From NCBI GenBank assembly GCA_017503945.1, contig JAFVSB010000043.1, positions 1-9,322 on the forward strand: a stretch of 9,322 nt of DNA. The letters are read 5' to 3'. This document shows positions 6,712 to 9,322 of the stretch, piece after piece. The position numbers were made by a program, and so were the translations under genes. Numbering within the stretch: position 1 is the first letter of the stretch; the number at the start of each line of letters is the position of its first letter. The notes below the pieces were generated by a model. That model was given only the letters and a program-made list of their open reading frames with translations. It was not told where the DNA came from and searched no databases. This DNA is from Clostridia bacterium. Its GTDB lineage: Bacteria; Bacillota; Clostridia; UMGS1810.

Positions 6712-7068
6712 TTAGTTGAGAGCTGCTTTTGCTTTTTCAACAAGCTGGGTGAAAGCTGCGGGGTCTGCAATAGCGATTTCGGAGAGCATCTTTCTGTTGA
6801 TGTCTACACCTGCTTTTTTGAGACCGTTCATGAGCTGAGAATAGTTGATTCCGTTAAGCTTTGCAGCTGCACTGATTCTGGTGATCCAGAGTCTTCTGAA
6901 ATCTCTCTTTCTCTGCTTTCTGCCAATGTATGCATATACAAGTGATTTCATAACTGCTTGTTTTGCAGTTCTGAAACATTTGCTCTTTGCGCCTCTATAA
7001 CCTTTTGCAAGTTTTAAAACTCTTTTTCGTCTTTTTCTTGTAGCCATAGCGCCTTTAACTCTAGCCAT
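6712..7068 (-). CDS. rplT: 50S ribosomal protein L20
   Basis: The 118-aa protein is full length for the family. It starts MARVKGAMATRKRRKRVLKLAKGYRG, has the basic N-terminal extension that threads into 23S rRNA, the RDFRRLWITRISAAAK segment and the SQLMNGLKKAGVDINRKMLSEIA C-terminal domain. L20 is needed early in 50S assembly. In Firmicutes it is also the repressor of its own operon, binding the leader ahead of infC, and such a leader is present here. The ribosome binding site GAGGAGG lies 10 bases before the ATG. It is the last gene of infC-rpmI-rplT, 20 bases after rpmI, and ends just before a strong terminator. Confidence 0.99.
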   Translation of the reverse strand: MARVKGAMATRKRRKRVLKLAKGYRGAKSKCFRTAKQAVMKSLVYAYIGRKQRKRDFRRLWITRISAAAKLNGINYSQLMNGLKKAGVDINRKMLSEIAIADPAAFTQLVEKAKAALN

Positions 7069-7088
7069 TTTAAAACGCCTCCTCTATA

Positions 7089-7286
7089 TTATTTATACAA
7101 TATCAGTCTCTTGATTGTAGCTGCATTTGCACTAGCTGCATATGTGTGCTTTCTCAAAGCTCTTTTTCTCTTAGTGGATTTCTTTGTGAGAATGTGTCTT
7201 CTGAAAGCCTGGTTTTTCTTAACCTTTCCGTTTTTGGTAAGACCAAATCTTTTTGCCGCACCTCTATGAGTTTTGATTTTAGGCAT
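7089..7286 (-). CDS. rpmI: 50S ribosomal protein L35
   Basis: The 65-aa protein has the typical L35 length and sequence: MPKIKTHRGAAKRFGLTKNGKVKK, then AFRRHILTKKSTKRKRALRK. It is a small basic protein of the large subunit. The ribosome binding site GGAAGGAG lies 10 bases before the ATG. It lies 46 bases after infC and 20 bases before rplT in the conserved gene order, and is co-transcribed with both. Confidence 0.99.
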   Translation of the reverse strand: MPKIKTHRGAAKRFGLTKNGKVKKNQAFRRHILTKKSTKRKRALRKHTYAASANAATIKRLILYK

Positions 7287-7332
7287 ACTTTGTACACTCC
7301 TTCCAATATTTTCGACTATTATAAATTGGTTT

Positions 7333-7842
7333 TTACTTTGGTGCTACTGTCATTGTCATGTTTCTGCCTTCGAGTTTAGCACTCTTCTCTACAGAGCCAA
7401 CCTCGGAAATTGCATCAGCAAATTTTGCCAAAAGCTCATTGCCGAGCTGGGTGTGGTGAAGCTCTCTGCCTCTAAAGCGAACTGTGATTTTGACTTTGTC
7501 ACCCGAACTTAAAAACTTTTTGGTGTGATTAACCTTTGTATCAAAATCGTGAACATCGATAGAAGGACTCATCTTGATTTCCTTGATGCTTACTGTCTTT
7601 TGATTTTTCCTGGCTTCCTTCTCTCTTTTTGCCATTTCAAAACGATATTTGCCATAGTCCATTATTTTGCAAACGGGTGGCTTAGCCTGAGGAGCGATTT
7701 TTACCAAATCCATGCCTCTTTCTTCAGCCTTATTCATGGCAACATCAATGCTGACAATGTCAAGCTGGGTACCATCGAAATCGATCAATCTGACCTCTTT
7801 GTCTCTGATTTCTTCATTAATCAACAAGTCTTTGTTACTGAT
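7333..7842 (-). CDS. infC: Translation initiation factor IF-3, AUC start codon
   Basis: IF-3 binds the 30S subunit, keeps it from joining 50S too early, and checks the start codon and initiator tRNA. The protein shows INEEIRDKEVRLIDFDGTQL, GMDLVKIAPQAKPPVCKIMDYGKYRFE, the lysine-rich linker, and the C-terminal domain VKITVRFRGRELHHTQLGNELL. I place the start at the ATC codon 7840-7842 (169 aa, SNKDLLINEEIR...). GGAGG sits 9 bases before it; N-terminal extent then matches the Bacillus type (MSKDFIINEQIR), and no ATG or GTG is available. The first in-frame TTG (7827) lies about 24 bases from the ribosome binding site. AUU/AUC starts are a known hallmark of infC, allowing IF-3 to repress its own translation by rejecting non-standard starts. 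It is the first gene of the operon, behind the L20-type leader. Confidence 0.96.
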   Translation of the reverse strand: MSNKDLLINEEIRDKEVRLIDFDGTQLDIVSIDVAMNKAEERGMDLVKIAPQAKPPVCKIMDYGKYRFEMAKREKEARKNQKTVSIKEIKMSPSIDVHDFDTKVNHTKKFLSSGDKVKITVRFRGRELHHTQLGNELLAKFADAISEVGSVEKSAKLEGRNMTMTVAPK

Positions 7843-7889
7843 GACAAAACACCTCCATAAGAAATTTGAGCAGCCGCAGATTTTGCACT

Positions 7890-7917
7890 AAAAAAAGTGG
7901 GCAAAATCCACCCACTT
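7890..7917 (-). terminator. Attenuator hairpin in the infC leader
   Basis: On the minus strand, AAGTGGG (7911-7917) pairs with CCCACTT (7895-7901) and is followed by a run of T (7890-7896). It lies between the promoter and the infC start, so it acts as a conditional terminator. A competing helix, 7914-7919 with 7931-7936 (ACTTAT/ATAAGT), uses part of its stem and could serve as the antiterminator. Confidence 0.8.
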
Positions 7918-7995
7918 ATACATAACAAGAATAAGTATTAACCTTATAAGTACCTTTAAACCATAAGGTGAGAGGTGGACCTCTGCTTTGCTTTC
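7890..7995 (-). promoter_or_regulatory. L20-type ribosomal leader (autoregulatory RNA) of infC-rpmI-rplT
   Basis: The leader runs from the predicted transcription start near 7995 to the attenuator. In RNA direction it holds the hairpin AGAGG-UCCA-CCUCU (7971-7984), a 7-bp stem ACCUUAU/AUAAGGU (7941-7947 with 7963-7969), the potential antiterminator ACUUAU/AUAAGU, and then the terminator. The position, the AGAGGTCCACCTCTCACC motif and the terminator match the Firmicute L20 leader (Rfam L20_leader class). In that class L20 binds an rRNA-like fold and causes premature termination when free L20 is in excess. Confidence 0.75.
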
Positions 7996-8001
7996 CAAAA
8001 C

Positions 8002-8030
8002 ATTATATCACTATAGCCTATGTTTGTCAA
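8002..8030 (-). promoter_or_regulatory. Consensus sigma-A promoter of infC-rpmI-rplT
   Basis: On the minus strand, TTGACA (8025-8030), a 17-base spacer and TATAAT (8002-8007) match consensus exactly. The predicted start near 7995 gives a leader of about 150 nt before infC. The promoter begins only 19 bases beyond the stop of the pseudouridine synthase gene, and no hairpin terminator separates them. Confidence 0.95.
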
Positions 8031-8048
8031 CACAAAAATTAACAAAAA

Positions 8049-8705
8049 TTAAAAAATTACATCTGAAATATTGAACAAATTCCACGGATATGTCCCACTT
8101 GGCGGCAAAGAGCTTGCCAGAATATCATTTTTGCCAAGTTGCAATGATATGCAATGTGACCAAAGCGATACTGTGCACCTATTGTCATCGCTGCCGTATT
8201 TGCCGTCACCGCAAAGGGGCAGCTTGCGCGATGCAAACTGCACCCTTATCTGATGAGTTCTGCCTGTGTGAAGCTTTATCTTCACAAGTGTAAGAACTTT
8301 GCCTTGGGCATTTGCGCTGTCTATAACCTCATATTCAAGCGAAGCTTTTTTGACGCCTTTGCGAAGTCTTTTTACCACATATGATTTATTTTTTCGAGAA
8401 TCCTTAAAGAGTAAATCTTCATATATTCCCCTATTGTCAACGGGCTTACCCTCCACAACCGCAAGATATACTTTGTCGATGGTGCGCTCTGATGCCATGG
8501 CAGAAAGCTCCGCTGCTGTTTTGGCATCTTTGGCAAAAAGAACGGCTCCGCCAACTGCCGTGTCCAGACGGTTTATGATAGCTGCATAGCCAAAATGTTT
8601 TGCAGCAAGGTCGGCAAAGCCTTTGCCATCGGGAGTGGATTGCGAAACAAGACCTGTGGGTTTTTCGCATATGGCAAGATTCTCATTTTCATATAATATG
8701 GTCAT
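8049..8705 (-). CDS. RluA-family RNA pseudouridine synthase
   Basis: The enzyme isomerises specific uridines in rRNA or tRNA to pseudouridine. The 218-aa length equals the compact RluA type without an S4 domain. Visible motifs are ILYENENLAICEKPTGLVSQ (3-22), the catalytic block IINRLDTAVGGAVLFAK (43-59) with nucleophile Asp48, KVYLAVVEG (78-86), LHTGRTHQIRVQFA (145-158) and the closing LWSHCISLQL. The variant NRLDTAVGG differs from the usual HRLDxxTSG but keeps R and D. The start is ATG 8705 with AAGGAG six bases upstream. It has its own consensus promoter and is transcribed toward infC. No clear terminator follows, only AT-rich sequence, so read-through into infC is possible. The target uridine cannot be told from sequence. 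Confidence 0.93.
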   Translation of the reverse strand: MTILYENENLAICEKPTGLVSQSTPDGKGFADLAAKHFGYAAIINRLDTAVGGAVLFAKDAKTAAELSAMASERTIDKVYLAVVEGKPVDNRGIYEDLLFKDSRKNKSYVVKRLRKGVKKASLEYEVIDSANAQGKVLTLVKIKLHTGRTHQIRVQFASRKLPLCGDGKYGSDDNRCTVSLWSHCISLQLGKNDILASSLPPSGTYPWNLFNISDVIF

Positions 8706-8738
8706 ATAACACTCCTTGGTTAGATAATTTCAAAAAGC

Positions 8739-8767
8739 ATTATAGCATATGAGGATAATAATGTCAA
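8739..8767 (-). promoter_or_regulatory. Consensus sigma-A promoter of the pseudouridine synthase gene
   Basis: On the minus strand, TTGACA (8762-8767), 17 bases and TATAAT (8739-8744) are exact consensus. The transcription start should lie about 25 bases before the ATG at 8705. Confidence 0.93.
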
Positions 8768-8815
8768 AAAACTATTAATATTTATTAAGTCAGACTAAAA
8801 AAATTCAAAAAACTA

Positions 8816-8844
8816 TTGACAAACAGAAATTCAAGTAGTATAAT
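8816..8844 (+). promoter_or_regulatory. Consensus sigma-A promoter of the T-box transcript
   Basis: TTGACA (8816-8821), a 17-base spacer and TATAAT (8839-8844) match consensus exactly. The transcript should begin near 8851, just ahead of the T-box Stem I. It is divergent from the pseudouridine synthase promoter, with 48 bases between the two -35 boxes. Confidence 0.95.
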
Positions 8845-8862
8845 TTATTCAAATTTGAATAT

Positions 8863-9135
8863 CACAAAGAACGACTATGACGAGGACGGTCGGATTGTGA
8901 AACCTTGAGAGAGTTGCCGGTTGGTGCGAGGCAATGGTCAAACTTTCCAACGACTTATCACCTCTGAGTCGGAGGACCGAAAACAAAAATGTGAGTAGAC
9001 TCCTTCCGTAATGCTGCGTAAAAGCAAAGGGCTTGTTAGAGCTCGAAAAGTGACGAAATGTTAAAATTTCGTAATTTGAGTGGTACCGCGGGTTATTATA
9101 ACTCGTCTCAAAGTTCTCTTTGAGACGAGTTTTTT
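8863..9135 (+). promoter_or_regulatory. T-box riboswitch, probably tRNA-Ile responsive
   Basis: T-box leaders bind uncharged tRNA and then allow transcription to continue. The signs are Stem I starting near CGACT (8872-8876, paired with 8967-8971), the AG-rich GAGAGAG, the distal hairpin TTGCC-GGTTGGTGCGA-GGCAA (8914-8934), a Stem III hairpin ACGAAAT/ATTTCGT, and the T-box sequence GAGTGGTACCGCGG (9078-9091). Inside it, TGGT would pair with a tRNA end ACCA. GAGT (9078-9081) can pair with ACTC (9101-9104), part of the terminator stem, giving the antiterminator switch. In the specifier loop, bounded by GAGG/CCTC (8882-8885 with 8961-8964), the triplet ATC (8957-8959) is followed by A directly at the helix, as in known T-boxes, suggesting isoleucine. 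The T-box identity is firm; the amino acid is tentative. Confidence 0.95.
9100..9135 (+). terminator. T-box-controlled terminator
   Basis: A perfect 14-bp stem (9100-9113 with 9118-9131) with loop TTCT is followed by TTTTTTGTTTT. Its 5' arm overlaps the antiterminator partner ACTC, so tRNA binding decides which structure forms. Confidence 0.95.
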
Positions 9136-9195
9136 GTTTTATTCGGATTTGTAACCAAATGTCAAATTTGTCAAAAATCGAAAGGAGACAAAACA

Positions 9196-9322
9196 ATGGA
9201 TTACAGTTTGAAAGAAGTTGCAGGCAGAATCAAAGACCTGCGCGAAGCAAAAGGATACACTATCGAAGAGCTTGCAAAGCTCACGGGTGTGTCGGCAGAG
9301 GATTATAGGCTTTTGGAAGAGG
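9196..9322 (+). CDS. XRE-family helix-turn-helix regulator, 3' partial
   Basis: It starts at ATG 9196 with AAAGGAGA seven bases upstream and remains open at the window end (42 codons visible). The protein begins MDYSLKEVAGRIKDLREAKG and continues YTIEELAKLTGVSAEDYRLLEE, the first four helices of a Cro/C1-type DNA-binding domain with the turn and recognition helices near residues 21-42. The whole transcript is under the T-box, 60 bases after its terminator. Clostridial proteins with this opening often go on into a cupin domain and lie next to an acyl-CoA ligase gene; whether that is so here lies beyond the window. Confidence 0.85.
   Translation, partial: MDYSLKEVAGRIKDLREAKGYTIEELAKLTGVSAEDYRLLEE

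Overview
The window looks like the chromosome of an anaerobic, spore-forming Firmicute of class Clostridia. The evidence is an infC-rpmI-rplT operon behind an L20-type attenuator leader, a tRNA-dependent T-box riboswitch, strong AGGAGG-type ribosome binding sites, near-perfect sigma-A promoters and a SipL-like (DUF3794/SPOCS plus LysM) spore-morphogenesis protein. Species cannot be assigned from sequence alone.

Left end (1-1450, accessory): the 3' part of a plus-strand gene for a secreted-type protein (copper-amine-oxidase N-terminal/stalk domain, three 31-residue repeats, a His/Cys tail) ends at a good terminator. A decayed tyrosine-recombinase C-terminus follows, then a gene-free hairpin-rich stretch, then a bidirectional terminator shared with the 3' end of a minus-strand tRNA-Pro(CGG). 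This looks like the worn edge of an integrated element next to a tRNA gene.

Middle (1543-6586, minus strand): two transcription units. Read in the direction of transcription, the first is a membrane-anchored PP2C-fold protein that has lost its catalytic aspartates, then a membrane-anchored TPM-domain protein, then the tRNA. The second is the SipL-like gene, translationally coupled by a 4-base GTGA overlap to an alanine/glycine:cation symporter that carries an unusual insertion of about 90 residues.

Right part (6655-9322): the minus-strand translation operon infC-rpmI-rplT has a consensus promoter, a structured leader with an attenuator, and an infC that starts at AUC rather than at a standard codon. 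Upstream lies an RluA-type pseudouridine synthase gene with its own consensus promoter. Head-to-head with it, a plus-strand consensus promoter drives a T-box leader, probably isoleucine-responsive. The leader controls an XRE-type DNA-binding protein cut off by the window end.

No CRISPR array, intact insertion sequence or complete novel defence system is visible. The least ordinary items are the catalytically dead PP2C-like protein with its TPM partner, the insertion-bearing symporter coupled to a spore protein, and a T-box placed in front of a regulator rather than a synthetase or transporter.
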